Assembly (NCBI RefSeq): GCF_000374405.1
Contig: NZ_KB894225.1
Location: 1 to 44,862, forward strand
Direction: 5' to 3'
DNA from: Riemerella columbina DSM 16469
GTDB lineage: Bacteria > Bacteroidota > Bacteroidia > Flavobacteriales > Weeksellaceae
DNA length: 44,862 nt
In this document: positions 36,041 to 44,562 of the stretch, one piece after another
Layout of the letters: each line of letters begins with the position of its first letter
How positions within the stretch are numbered: position 1 is the stretch's first letter
Position numbers and translations under genes: made by a program
Notes under the pieces: model-generated
The model's input: the letters and a program-made list of their open reading frames with translations, nothing else
What the model was told of the DNA's origin: nothing
The model's database searches: none

Positions 36041-36059
36041 AGTTTTGTTTTTTATTAAT

Positions 36060-36085
36060 GACGCAAACAATCTAAAAAGGTTGCC
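36060..36085 (-). promoter_or_regulatory. ECF-type promoter of the 33.9-36.0 kb barrel operon
   Basis: GGCAACC, 15 bases, CGTC on the minus strand, with the ATG 20 bases after the CGTC. Confidence 0.7.
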
Positions 36086-36137
36086 TCAGGATTTCAATTT
36101 TTTTTTAGAAATGCTTCAAATTTAAAGAATCATCACT

Positions 36138-36152
36138 ATACGATGCACTAGC
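36138..36152 (+). repeat. Direct repeat flanking the second barrel gene, copy 1
   Basis: ATACGATGCACTAGC differs at one base from ATACGAAGCACTAGC at 38435-38449. Both are in the same orientation on either side of the gene at 36172-38250. Confidence 0.5.
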
Positions 36153-36171
36153 CGTTCGGATAGTTTTTTAC

Positions 36172-38250
36172 CTAAAAAGTCACCGCTCCCGCAGGGTTGT
36201 TATTCAATTTTTTCTCAGTGTGTAGTTTTTTTCCTAATGAAAAATCATAACTCACTCCGAAAACAAACATATTTTTATTGTTAAAAATTTGGGTATTACC
36301 TGTATAATTGACCAAACTTCGCTCAACGGTTTTAATTTTGTATTCCGCTGGCATTCCTATAAAATACATACCCGTAGAAAATCGCCAATTATCCAACTGA
36401 TAGCTAATTAATAGATCGTTATCATTTTCATTGGTCGAAAGAAAAGGTCCGTTGAGGTTATAATTGGGGATATTAAAACTGTATTGGATACCGAAGTTTT
36501 TATACTTGGAACCAATTACAAATCGGCTATTAAGGGTATTATTTTTTAAGGTTGTCCCATCGCTTAATTTTATAGTTTGAGTGTAAGGTGCAAAAACGGT
36601 TTTTATAGAAAGTATTTCGTTACCAAAAGGCTTTATACTACCTACAAAATAGCCACCATATTGCTGATAATATTGGCTATTAACATCTTTAAGGTTGTAA
36701 TAATTGTGTGTCGCATCATACTCATAAAAACTGCTCATATAATCTCGTGTATAATCATAGTAGAGATATACTCTGACATCAAAATATTTATTGTTAAAAG
36801 AATAACTCAATTCATTACTAAAACTTTTAGAAGGTTTTAAATAAGGGTTTCCACTGGCTACAATATTGGGTACATTTTGTACGGTATTAGGACTTAGTTC
36901 ACTGGGGCTTGGGTTTCGTACAGAATATTTAGCATTATACCTTAGGCTATGTTGGTTATTGATGTGATAAGATAAAACTAATTTAGGATTCGGCGACCAA
37001 GAACGATGTGTAGTGGTTGCCGTTTTGTTTTGAATATGGGTAAGCCCCATTCCTAAGCGATACCCTAATTTATTCCATTTTCCCGAATATTCCGTATAGA
37101 AATATTGCTGTAAATAATTTACATTGAACTGAGAATGTCCAAACAAGTTGGTTAAATCATTAGAAACAGCAGTATTTTCAATACGATAGCCCGAATTGAG
37201 TTTTCCTTTTTCAAAAGTATGGATATGCGCCACTTCCCCAACAATCCCCGTTTGTTTGGCTGTGAGGTTCATATCATCTTTAAAGACATCCAACCCGTTA
37301 TCAGCGTTCCACTCGTGGTTATTTCGGTGCGTTTTGGTGGTAAAATGATTTCCTATCAGGTTGAGAATCAATTCATCTTTACTTCCAATATTTTTAGAGT
37401 AATACAAATCTAATGTTGGGTCGGTATATTGAGAGTTTCTATTTTGTTTTGATAAGTGATTTTCAGCAACATTATCGACTTTAAAAATACTTTTGCCCTC
37501 GCCATTGGAAAAACTGGTGAAAGGCATAATACTGAATTTGGTCTGAAAAGTATAATTATCGGGTACCGTGCGCGTATAGCGAAGCGTAATATCTTGGTCT
37601 GTATAGCCAAAATGGTCTTGGTTGACTTCGGAAATATCGTAGTGATTACCATTGAGTTGATAGACATAGCTCTTTTGGCTTTGTCGGTTGTCGTAATTTC
37701 TATAATTAAGTCTATATTCCAATCCAAAATTATTATTTCCTTTAGTATAATTGGCATAGGCAGCACCATTGACAAAACCAGTCGTTACAGCAGTCGTCGC
37801 CTCAGCACCATAAGAATAGCCTACTTCTGGGTTTCGAGTAATGATGTTCACCACGGTATCTGCACGATTAGCCCAGCGGGCTGGAGGAATATCGTAATAT
37901 TCCACACGCACCACATAGTTTGGGGCAATCCCTTTGATTTGATTGTCACTTGCTTCCACACCATTGATGAGAAAAAGGATTTTTCCACCTTTGATACTTT
38001 TAATGGTATTGCTGATAGGGTCGAGTTGTAATTCGGGTAGGGAAACCAATAAATCTTTGGCATAACGAGCCTTGTCCTTTGCCTCTTTATCGAAAGTATA
38101 AGCGGCATGGTCGGTATATTGTTTTTTGCGTTGGGCTTTTAAAATGACCGCTGCAATCTCTTGGGTATTCACGGAATCTTGTTTTTGCTCTTGCTGTGCT
38201 ACCATCCATCCAGATAAGATGAATGTGGCTGTAATGGTTAGTTTTTTCAT
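36172..38250 (-). CDS. Outer-membrane beta-barrel protein, TonB-receptor-like (second copy)
   Basis: The 692-residue product has a signal peptide (cut near AQQ, residue 19) and a plug-like part: KDLLVSLPELQLDPISNTIK, GGKILFLINGVEASDNQIKG and YDIPPARWANRADTVVNIIT. A long barrel with alternating aromatic strands follows. It shares architecture but little sequence with the neighbouring barrel at 33869-36040. The ligand is unknown. Both barrels share the ECF-like promoter. Near-copies of a 15-bp sequence flank the gene at 36138-36152 and 38435-38449. Confidence 0.85.
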   Translation of the reverse strand: MKKLTITATFILSGWMVAQQEQKQDSVNTQEIAAVILKAQRKKQYTDHAAYTFDKEAKDKARYAKDLLVSLPELQLDPISNTIKSIKGGKILFLINGVEASDNQIKGIAPNYVVRVEYYDIPPARWANRADTVVNIITRNPEVGYSYGAEATTAVTTGFVNGAAYANYTKGNNNFGLEYRLNYRNYDNRQSQKSYVYQLNGNHYDISEVNQDHFGYTDQDITLRYTRTVPDNYTFQTKFSIMPFTSFSNGEGKSIFKVDNVAENHLSKQNRNSQYTDPTLDLYYSKNIGSKDELILNLIGNHFTTKTHRNNHEWNADNGLDVFKDDMNLTAKQTGIVGEVAHIHTFEKGKLNSGYRIENTAVSNDLTNLFGHSQFNVNYLQQYFYTEYSGKWNKLGYRLGMGLTHIQNKTATTTHRSWSPNPKLVLSYHINNQHSLRYNAKYSVRNPSPSELSPNTVQNVPNIVASGNPYLKPSKSFSNELSYSFNNKYFDVRVYLYYDYTRDYMSSFYEYDATHNYYNLKDVNSQYYQQYGGYFVGSIKPFGNEILSIKTVFAPYTQTIKLSDGTTLKNNTLNSRFVIGSKYKNFGIQYSFNIPNYNLNGPFLSTNENDNDLLISYQLDNWRFSTGMYFIGMPAEYKIKTVERSLVNYTGNTQIFNNKNMFVFGVSYDFSLGKKLHTEKKLNNNPAGAVTF

Positions 38251-38272
38251 GATAGTTTTATTTTATAATAAA

Positions 38273-38298
38273 GACGAGAAAATGCTAAAAAGGTTGCC
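38273..38298 (-). promoter_or_regulatory. ECF-type promoter of the 36.2-38.3 kb barrel gene
   Basis: GGCAACC, 15 bases, CGTC on the minus strand, with the ATG 23 bases after the CGTC. Confidence 0.7.
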
Positions 38299-38434
38299 TC
38301 GTTTATTAATACTAATTAATTAGTTATACAAACATATGACTAATATTTTAATCATGCAACTATTTGGTTAGTTATTTTTAAATAAAAAAATTCCCGTATC
38401 ATAGAATAACGACTAAACTAATGTATTTGTGCTC

Positions 38435-38449
38435 ATACGAAGCACTAGC
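38435..38449 (+). repeat. Direct repeat flanking the second barrel gene, copy 2
   Basis: ATACGAAGCACTAGC, matching 36138-36152 at 14 of 15 bases. Nearby GTGCT (38428-38432) and AGCAC (38441-38445) also form a short inverted repeat. Confidence 0.5.
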
Positions 38450-38502
38450 TAAACTGATGGTCTTAGGGCTATTTATTATGTTTGATTTTAGAAATTTTAA
38501 AA

Positions 38503-38554
38503 TTGCACTTTTGAATGTGCAAAGAATAAACTTTTTTGCACATCTAGATGTGCA
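38503..38554. promoter_or_regulatory. Paired TGCAC inverted repeats upstream of the SprT-like gene
   Basis: TTGCAC (38503-38508) and GTGCAA (38517-38522) form one inverted repeat. TGCACATCTAGATGTGCA (38537-38554) is a perfect 18-bp palindrome. Both share the TGCAC half-site, as two binding sites of one dimeric regulator would. They lie between divergent genes. Confidence 0.45.
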
Positions 38555-38610
38555 GAAGTTGGAATGGTTTTTATTTAGTTCATTCGATTTTAAAAACTAA
38601 AAATTTCCAC

Positions 38611-38618
38611 TATCTTTG
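38611..38618 (+). promoter_or_regulatory. -7 box of the SprT-like gene
   Basis: TATCTTTG at 38611-38618, only 4 bases before the ATG at 38623. A leaderless or very short transcript would result, or the box acts for a downstream start. Confidence 0.35.
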
Positions 38619-38622
38619 CCTT

Positions 38623-39207
38623 ATGTCATTACAAGGATTACAACAATTTTTACCTAGCGAGGCATTGCCTTATATAGAACGCTGGTTACAAGGACAATTT
38701 ATCCATATTAAAATCACGAGAGCACGGCAATCCAAACTAGGGGACTACCGAAAGTTGCCCAATGGAGGCCATCAAATCACGGTAAATGGTAACTTGGAAC
38801 CTGCTCTGTTTTTCTTTGTCTTGACACACGAAATCGCCCATTTATTAGCTTTCAAGAATTATCGTAACATACTTCCGCATGGTAAAGAATGGAAACAAAC
38901 CTTCCGCAACCTATTATTAGAAAGTTTAGAAGTCTATAAAACCGATTTACAACCAATCATTAAACATTTTGCTAAAAATCCTAAAGCCAGTTTTAATGCA
39001 GATCCCCAATTGGTAAAATATTTTAGAACCTCCGATGGTACAAAACAGACCATAGATACTTTAGCCATCGGCAGTCGTTTTGATTATCGTGGATTACAGT
39101 ATAAGATTTCTGAGAAAAGAAAAAAGCGTTATCTTTGTATTCAAACATCCACGGGGAAACCTTACCTTTTTAGCCCTTGTGCTGAGGTAGAGCCTATTTT
39201 ATCTTAA
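38623..39207 (+). CDS. SprT-like zinc metalloprotease-domain protein
   Basis: From ATG 38623 the product has 194 residues. The zinc motif is HEIAH (H69, E70, H73), with a third ligand candidate in PHGKEWK (H86), the pattern of the SprT-like domain shared with SPRTN proteases. The C-terminal part (RFDYRGLQYKISEKRKKRYL) is basic. A longer frame from 38548 would add 25 residues without family similarity and is rejected. It is not known whether the bacterial protein acts on DNA-protein crosslinks. Confidence 0.85.
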   Translation: MSLQGLQQFLPSEALPYIERWLQGQFIHIKITRARQSKLGDYRKLPNGGHQITVNGNLEPALFFFVLTHEIAHLLAFKNYRNILPHGKEWKQTFRNLLLESLEVYKTDLQPIIKHFAKNPKASFNADPQLVKYFRTSDGTKQTIDTLAIGSRFDYRGLQYKISEKRKKRYLCIQTSTGKPYLFSPCAEVEPILS

Positions 39208-39270
39208 AAAATAATGGACTTTAATTCCATAGACGTTTGTGGATGATGTCAATTTTAATATAAACCGATA

Positions 39271-40338
39271 ATGGATACTAAAAATAACTACTGCGTAATT
39301 ATGGCAGGGGGGATTGGAAGCCGATTTTGGCCGCTGAGTACCCAAGATTTTCCAAAGCAGTTTCAAGATATACTCGGGGTGGGCAGAACCATGATTCAGC
39401 AGACTTACGACCGTATAGTGCAGATTATTCCTAAAGAAAATATTTTTGTTATTACCAATAAGGAATATATAGACCTTACTGCAGAACAATTGCCAGATTT
39501 ATCTACCCAAAATATCATTGGTGAACCGATGATGAAAAATACGGCAGCGTGTAATATTTTTATGGCGAATATCATTGCAGAAATTAACCCCAATGCCCGA
39601 ATCATTGTCACTCCTGCCGATCATTTGATACTAAAAGAATCCCGATTTTTAGATAAAGTAACCCAAGCCTTTGAGGTGGTGGCAGAGCAGGATTATTTAA
39701 TGACTTTAGGGATTACCCCTACGCGTCCCGATACGGGCTATGGCTATATCCAGTTTATAGAAGATAACGCCGCTGATATTCTAAAAGTAAAAACCTTTAC
39801 CGAAAAACCTAATTTAGAACTGGCAAAAACCTTTCTAGAAACAGGCGATTTCCTTTGGAATGCAGGGATTTTTATATGGTCGGTACAGAGTATTCAAAAA
39901 GCGTTTGCAAAGTATCTTCCAGATATGAAACAACTCTTTGACGAGTGCGACTATCAGGCTAAAGAATCCGAACCCAATTGTATAGAAAAAATTTACCCTA
40001 AAGTGGAAAAAATATCTATTGATAATGGGATTTTGGAAAAAGCAGAGAATGTCTATGTGATTCCTGCGGATTTAGGTTGGAGTGATTTAGGCACTTGGAA
40101 TTCGGTGTACGACAATGCCGAGCAAGACGACAATGCCAATGCCATAAAATCTAAAAATATCCTAACTTATCGTACTTATGGTAGCATTATAAGGACGCAA
40201 GACCCTAAGAAAACCGTAGTGGTAGATGGATTAGAGGATTATATTGTGATAGATACAGATAAGGCATTATTGATTTGTCCCCGAGCGCACGACCAGTATA
40301 TAAAAGACTATGTACTAGACTTAAAGACTAAGCGATAA
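39271..40338 (+). CDS. manC: Mannose-1-phosphate guanylyltransferase
   Basis: The enzyme makes GDP-mannose from mannose-1-phosphate and GTP, for mannose- or fucose-containing surface glycans. The 355 residues have the nucleotide-binding signature MAGGIGSRFWPLSTQDFPKQ at the N-terminus, the substrate motif GYGYIQF and FTEKPNLELAKTFLETGDFL, then WNAGIFIW. There is no isomerase domain, so it is the single-function form. It stands alone between the SprT-like gene and the convergent regulator. Confidence 0.92.
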   Translation: MDTKNNYCVIMAGGIGSRFWPLSTQDFPKQFQDILGVGRTMIQQTYDRIVQIIPKENIFVITNKEYIDLTAEQLPDLSTQNIIGEPMMKNTAACNIFMANIIAEINPNARIIVTPADHLILKESRFLDKVTQAFEVVAEQDYLMTLGITPTRPDTGYGYIQFIEDNAADILKVKTFTEKPNLELAKTFLETGDFLWNAGIFIWSVQSIQKAFAKYLPDMKQLFDECDYQAKESEPNCIEKIYPKVEKISIDNGILEKAENVYVIPADLGWSDLGTWNSVYDNAEQDDNANAIKSKNILTYRTYGSIIRTQDPKKTVVVDGLEDYIVIDTDKALLICPRAHDQYIKDYVLDLKTKR

Positions 40339-40341
40339 TTT

Positions 40342-41094
40342 CTAAATCAATTGATTGGTTATAGCATAACTAAGGGCTTCGGCTAGGGATTTGACTTTCA
40401 TTTTTTGATAGAGTTTCTGTCGGTGGTATTTTATTGTAGACTCTTGTAGGCATAGATGATTAGCAATGGCTTTAGAATCGTAGCCTTGTGCGGAAAGTAC
40501 GATGATGTCTTTTTCCCTATCCGTTAAACTTATTTTTTCGGCTTTACTCCATTTTTCAGTCTTATCATTAAACTCCCAAAAGTAGGGTTTGTTGTTTTGC
40601 ATGATTTTAATATTTCCAGCAGAAGCGTTATGGGATAGCGAAAATAGGCATAAGGCTTTCCATATTTTACCCTCTTGGGTTAAGGCAATGGGAGTATAGT
40701 GGTGATTGACTAAAACCGTTTTTCCGTTGGGCTGGGTGATATGAAAATCATAGGTAATGGACATTTCGGTACGCTCTTCAATAGAAAGTTGAGCATAGAA
40801 TTCACCGCCAATTTTATTGATATAAAGTAGTAATTCTAAATCTTCTTTTGGGGTATGTTTCAAATAAAAATCGTAGCCCATTTACATAAACTCTTCGGCG
40901 GTATAGCCACATAAAAACAGTCGGTTTTCCGAAGCAAATTCAAATGTTCTCTTATAATAATCTATAAGGTAGAGACACTGGTAAGTGGTACTGGAAATTC
41001 CTTTTAGCACCTTTAAATCATCAAAATGAAGCTGGTCTAAACTAGGGTCTTCGTTGATGCGATTGATGGAATCGAAAAAAATATCTTGCGTCAT
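40342..41094 (-). pseudogene. PAS/LuxR-type regulator split by an in-frame stop codon
   Basis: A 70-residue part ending CGYTAEEFM and TAA (40882-40884) is followed at once, in the same frame, by ATG and a 179-residue part starting MGYDFYLKHTPKEDLELLLY. Together they read as one PAS-domain protein with a C-terminal LuxR/GerE helix-turn-helix (LTDREKDIIVLSAQGYDSKA and STIKYHRQKLYQKMKVKSLA). Relatives have a residue such as Gln at the stop, so CAA to TAA is likely. The ATG directly after TAA could allow the second part to be made by re-initiation, keeping the DNA-binding half without the N-terminal half. Confidence 0.8.
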
Positions 41095-41116
41095 AGGGAC
41101 GGCTATGAGATTAGGA

Positions 41117-41665
41117 TTATTTGTTTTGGTTAAGTTTTATTTCTATATCGGCGTGGATGTCTTTTATGCTATTGTAATAAGCACCGCAGATTCTAGACGA
41201 AAAGGTATAGCGCCCCTTATCTACTTTGATAAAATTATTTTTTCCAGAGGGAATATCTAGGAGATAAGACTTTTTTCCTTTGATGGTAACTTGAATGGGA
41301 CAACTAGAAAGGTTATGAATAAAAATATAGGCAAAAGGACTATGCTGCTGTTCATTACTAAATAAATGATTGAGCAAATCTACCGTTTTTTGAGTTTTAT
41401 CATCTACCTTAGGTGTAGATTGAGCCGATGTTTTAGATCTGGTGTTACTGCGGGAAGTTGTAGATGTAGAAGACTGTCCTTGGTTGAGCAGGTAGTATAA
41501 TTTAACTTTAAATTTTGGTGTATCGGGATGGTTGGGATTATGTTTTATAAAATTAGCAACCACTTTAATATCCGTAGTGTTTTCCACATCTTGGGCGGTG
41601 TACTGCGATTGGGCATAGCCCCAAGAGATGGCGAATATCAAAAACAAAATCATAAGTCTTTTCAT
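41117..41665 (-). CDS. Secreted DUF6759-like protein
   Basis: The 182-residue protein has a signal peptide (MKRLMILFLIFAISWGYAQ, cut near 19), a helical start (YTAQDVENTTDIKVVANFIK), a disordered serine/threonine-rich linker (about 64-90) and a C-terminal beta domain with two cysteines (SSCPIQVTIKGKKSYLLDIP and RICGAYY). It resembles small Weeksellaceae proteins given the name DUF6759, from recall. The function is unknown. It runs divergently from tsf. Confidence 0.55.
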   Translation of the reverse strand: MKRLMILFLIFAISWGYAQSQYTAQDVENTTDIKVVANFIKHNPNHPDTPKFKVKLYYLLNQGQSSTSTTSRSNTRSKTSAQSTPKVDDKTQKTVDLLNHLFSNEQQHSPFAYIFIHNLSSCPIQVTIKGKKSYLLDIPSGKNNFIKVDKGRYTFSSRICGAYYNSIKDIHADIEIKLNQNK

Positions 41666-41722
41666 AAAATCAATTTATATAAGTAACGCTAAAAGTCTAT
41701 TTTTAGTTTGTATTAAAATTAT

Positions 41723-41730
41723 TATCTTTG
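41723..41730 (+). promoter_or_regulatory. -7 box of tsf
   Basis: TATCTTTG at 41723-41730 matches TANNTTTG. TTTT at 41701-41704 sits 18 bases upstream as a poor -33 box. The leader before the ATG would be about 50 bases, A-rich and T-rich. Confidence 0.5.
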
Positions 41731-41789
41731 CACGGGGAAAATATAACCCTTTTTTAAACAAAACAAGAGTTAAATTAAAAATTAAAATT

Positions 41790-42758
41790 ATGTATAAACC
41801 AGTTGCCGCAGATGTTGCAAAACTAAGAAACATTACAGGTGCAGGAATGATGGACTGCAAAAAAGCTTTAGTAGAAGCAGAAGGAGACTTTGATAAAGCC
41901 ATAGAAAACCTTAGAAAAAAAGGACAAAAAGTAGCTGCTAACAGAGCAGATAGAGAGTCTGCAGAAGGGGCAGTTATCGCAAAAGTAAACGAAGATAACA
42001 CACTAGGGGCTATTATCGCACTAAACTGCGAAACAGACTTCGTAGCTAAAAACGATGCGTTTGTAGAATTGGCTCACGAACTAGCAGAGCAAGCATTAAA
42101 TTATGCTAGCAAAGAAGAATTTTTAGCGTCTGATTTCCACGGTATGTCTGTAAGCGAAAAACTAATTGAGCAAACTGGTGTGATTGGTGAAAAAATTGAA
42201 ATCGGTGCGTTTGAAACCATTCAAGGACCATATTTAGGAGCTTATATCCATGTGGGGAACAAAATTGCTGCGATTACCGCCTTATCTAAAAAATTTGATA
42301 AAGCAGCTGAATTAGCAAAAGATATCTCTATGCAGGTAGCGTCTATGGGAGCAGATACCTTATCTTACAAAGATTTCGACCCTGCTTTTGTAGCAAGCGA
42401 AACAGAAGCAAGAATTGCTGCCATTGAAAAAGACAACGAAGAGTTAGCGCGTCTTGGTAAGCCACTTAAAAATGTACCTAAGTACATCTCTTACGCTCAG
42501 TTGACTGACGAAGTTCTAAAACAAGCGGAAGAAGATGCTAAAGCGGAGCTTAAAAAAGAAGGTAAGCCAGAGCAAATTTGGGATAAAATTATTCCTGGTA
42601 AAATCCAAAGATTCATCAGTGATAACACAACTCTAGACCAAGAGAAAGCATTATTAGACCAAAACTTCATCAAAGATGATAGCAAAAAAGTAGCAGAATA
42701 TGTGAAAACTTTTGGAGATGATGTAGAAATTGTAGGCTTTAGAAGAGTAAGTCTATAA
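41790..42758 (+). CDS. tsf: Elongation factor Ts
   Basis: EF-Ts exchanges GDP for GTP on EF-Tu. From ATG 41790 the product has 322 residues; the longer frame from 41628 is rejected because the family starts at YKPVAADVAKLRNITGAGMM. The N-terminal motif DCKKALVEAEGDFDKAIENL and the core ALNCETDFVAKNDAFVEL are diagnostic. A C-terminal extension (about 215-322) is longer than in E. coli EF-Ts (283). rpsB, the usual upstream partner, is not next to it. Confidence 0.97.
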   Translation: MYKPVAADVAKLRNITGAGMMDCKKALVEAEGDFDKAIENLRKKGQKVAANRADRESAEGAVIAKVNEDNTLGAIIALNCETDFVAKNDAFVELAHELAEQALNYASKEEFLASDFHGMSVSEKLIEQTGVIGEKIEIGAFETIQGPYLGAYIHVGNKIAAITALSKKFDKAAELAKDISMQVASMGADTLSYKDFDPAFVASETEARIAAIEKDNEELARLGKPLKNVPKYISYAQLTDEVLKQAEEDAKAELKKEGKPEQIWDKIIPGKIQRFISDNTTLDQEKALLDQNFIKDDSKKVAEYVKTFGDDVEIVGFRRVSL

Positions 42759-42778
42759 GCACTCGACCAATAAATAGT

Positions 42779-42816
42779 AAATCGTCTGGCTAAAATTTTA
42801 GTCAGACGATTTTTTT
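42779..42816 (+). terminator. Terminator of tsf
   Basis: AAATCGTCTGGCTAAAA and TTTTAGTCAGACGATTT pair with one mismatch, followed by T's. Confidence 0.92.
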
Positions 42817-42853
42817 ATGCGGTTCGTTACTTGTGAGTTAAGACAAAATGCTT

Positions 42854-42861
42854 TATTTTTG
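42854..42861 (+). promoter_or_regulatory. -7 box of guaB
   Basis: TATTTTTG at 42854-42861 lies between the ATG at 42848 and the ATG at 42875, so it supports 42875 as the true start, with a leader of about 7 bases. Confidence 0.6.
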
Positions 42862-42874
42862 CAAAGAAAGTGCT

Positions 42875-44335
42875 ATGCCTATACACGACAAAATTATTGA
42901 AAACGCCATCACTTTTGATGATGTGCTTTTAGTTCCAGCCTTTTCTGAGGTATTACCCAATCAAGTATCTTTAAAATCTCGTCTTACCGACCGTATTACA
43001 CTCAATGTTCCGATTGTATCTGCGGCGATGGATACCGTTACAGAATCCGATATGGCGATTGCCCTTGCAAGAGTCGGCGGATTAGGATTTATCCATAAAA
43101 ATATGACGATTGAAGAACAAGCCGCTCAGGTTAATAAGGTGAAGCGTTCCGAAAATGGAATGATTGCCGACCCTGTAACGCTTTCTAAAGATTATACTTT
43201 AAGAGAAGCCAAAGCCTTAATGTCAAAATATAAAATTTCAGGGCTTCCTGTGGTCGCAGAAGATGGGAAACTTATTGGAATCATCACCAATAGAGATGTA
43301 AAATACCAAGAAAACTTGGACATGAAGGTGGAGGATTTAATGACGAAAGACAACCTGGTGACTTCCGACCAAAATACCACACTAGAAACAGCAAAAAATA
43401 TCCTTTTAGAAAACCGTATAGAGAAGTTACCTATTGTGGATGATGATTTCAAATTGGCAGGTCTTATTACTATTAAAGATATTGACAATCAATTGGAATA
43501 CCCTAATGCGAATAAAGATAGCAAAGGTCGCCTTATTGTAGGGGCAGGTGTAGGTGTAGGAGCAGATACTATGGAACGCGTGTCGGCATTGGTAGAGGCA
43601 GGGGTAGATATTATAGCGATAGATTCGGCACACGGACATTCTCAGGGGGTTTTAGATAAGATTAAGGAAATAAGAGCTGCATTTCCAGATTTAGATATCG
43701 TGGGCGGTAATATTGTAACGGCAGATGCCGCTAAAGACCTTATTGCTGCGGGTGCTAATGTATTAAAAGTAGGGGTAGGTCCAGGGTCTATATGTACTAC
43801 GCGTGTGGTAGCAGGTGTAGGTGTGCCTCAGCTCTCTGCCATTTATAATGTCTATGAATACGCTAAGGAACAGAATATTGCAGTAATTGCTGATGGTGGT
43901 ATTAAACTGTCTGGCGATATTGTAAAAGCCATTGCCAGTGGTGCTAATGCCGTGATGCTAGGCTCTCTATTTGCGGGTACAGACGAAGCCCCAGGTGAGG
44001 AAATTATCTTCCAAGGTAGAAAGTTTAAAGTTTATCAAGGCATGGGTAGTCTTTCTGCAATGAAGCGTGGTGGTAAAGAACGCTATTTCCAAAGTGAAGC
44101 TAAGAAGTTTGTTCCAGAAGGCATTGAAGGGCGCGTACCATACAAAGGCAAACTAGAAGATGTGGTATTTCAGTTAACAGGAGGACTAAGAGCAGGAATG
44201 GGCTATTGTGGGGCTAAAGGTATTAAGACCCTACAAACCGATTCTAAAATGGTAAAAATTACAGGTAGTGGGTTAAAAGAATCCCACCCTCATGATGTAA
44301 TTATTACTCAGGAAGCACCGAATTATTCTGTATAA
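42875..44335 (+). CDS. guaB: IMP dehydrogenase
   Basis: GuaB oxidises IMP to XMP, the committed step to GMP. From ATG 42875 the product has 486 residues. A TIM barrel is interrupted by two CBS domains (about 95-205), which sense adenine/guanine nucleotides in other IMPDHs. The catalytic cysteine is in [16 protein letters not shown] (C307), and the flap contains [12 protein letters not shown] with the catalytic Arg/Tyr pair further on. The first 9 residues of the longer frame (from 42848) are rejected because a promoter box lies within them. Confidence 0.96.
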   Translation: MPIHDKIIENAITFDDVLLVPAFSEVLPNQVSLKSRLTDRITLNVPIVSAAMDTVTESDMAIALARVGGLGFIHKNMTIEEQAAQVNKVKRSENGMIADPVTLSKDYTLREAKALMSKYKISGLPVVAEDGKLIGIITNRDVKYQENLDMKVEDLMTKDNLVTSDQNTTLETAKNILLENRIEKLPIVDDDFKLAGLITIKDIDNQLEYPNANKDSKGRLIVGAGVGVGADTMERVSALVEAGVDIIAIDSAHGHSQGVLDKIKEIRAAFPDLDIVGGNIVTADAAKDLIAAGANVLKVGVGPGSICTTRVVAGVGVPQLSAIYNVYEYAKEQNIAVIADGGIKLSGDIVKAIASGANAVMLGSLFAGTDEAPGEEIIFQGRKFKVYQGMGSLSAMKRGGKERYFQSEAKKFVPEGIEGRVPYKGKLEDVVFQLTGGLRAGMGYCGAKGIKTLQTDSKMVKITGSGLKESHPHDVIITQEAPNYSV

Positions 44336-44345
44336 AGATATATTA

Positions 44346-44377
44346 AAAAGCCATTTCTATATAGAGGTGGCTTTTTT
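44346..44377 (+). terminator. Terminator of guaB
   Basis: AAAAGCCA pairs with TGGCTTTT, with an inner TCT/AGA pairing, followed by T's. Confidence 0.85.
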
Positions 44378-44562
44378 AAATATTACTGCTGACTAGACTA
44401 ATAACACCCTAATAATTCTTTGATATCTTATCGAATACACATAAGTATTTAAATGTCAATGTTTTAAAATGTGTGTTGAAGGGTTATTCATTACAATATC
44501 AATTACTAACAATTATTTTAAATAAAAAATAGTGCTAATTTTGAAAAAAGAATTATATTTAC

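Noticed and set aside
37410-38108. ORFs overlapping the second barrel gene
   Set aside because: They lie in other frames of a well-supported barrel gene with a signal peptide.
38548-38622. Longer N-terminus of the SprT-like protein
   Set aside because: The added residues lie over the TGCAC palindrome and the -7 box and have no family similarity.
41628-41789. Longer N-terminus of EF-Ts
   Set aside because: The added 54 residues are unlike EF-Ts, include promoter and leader sequence, and overlap the start of the divergent gene.
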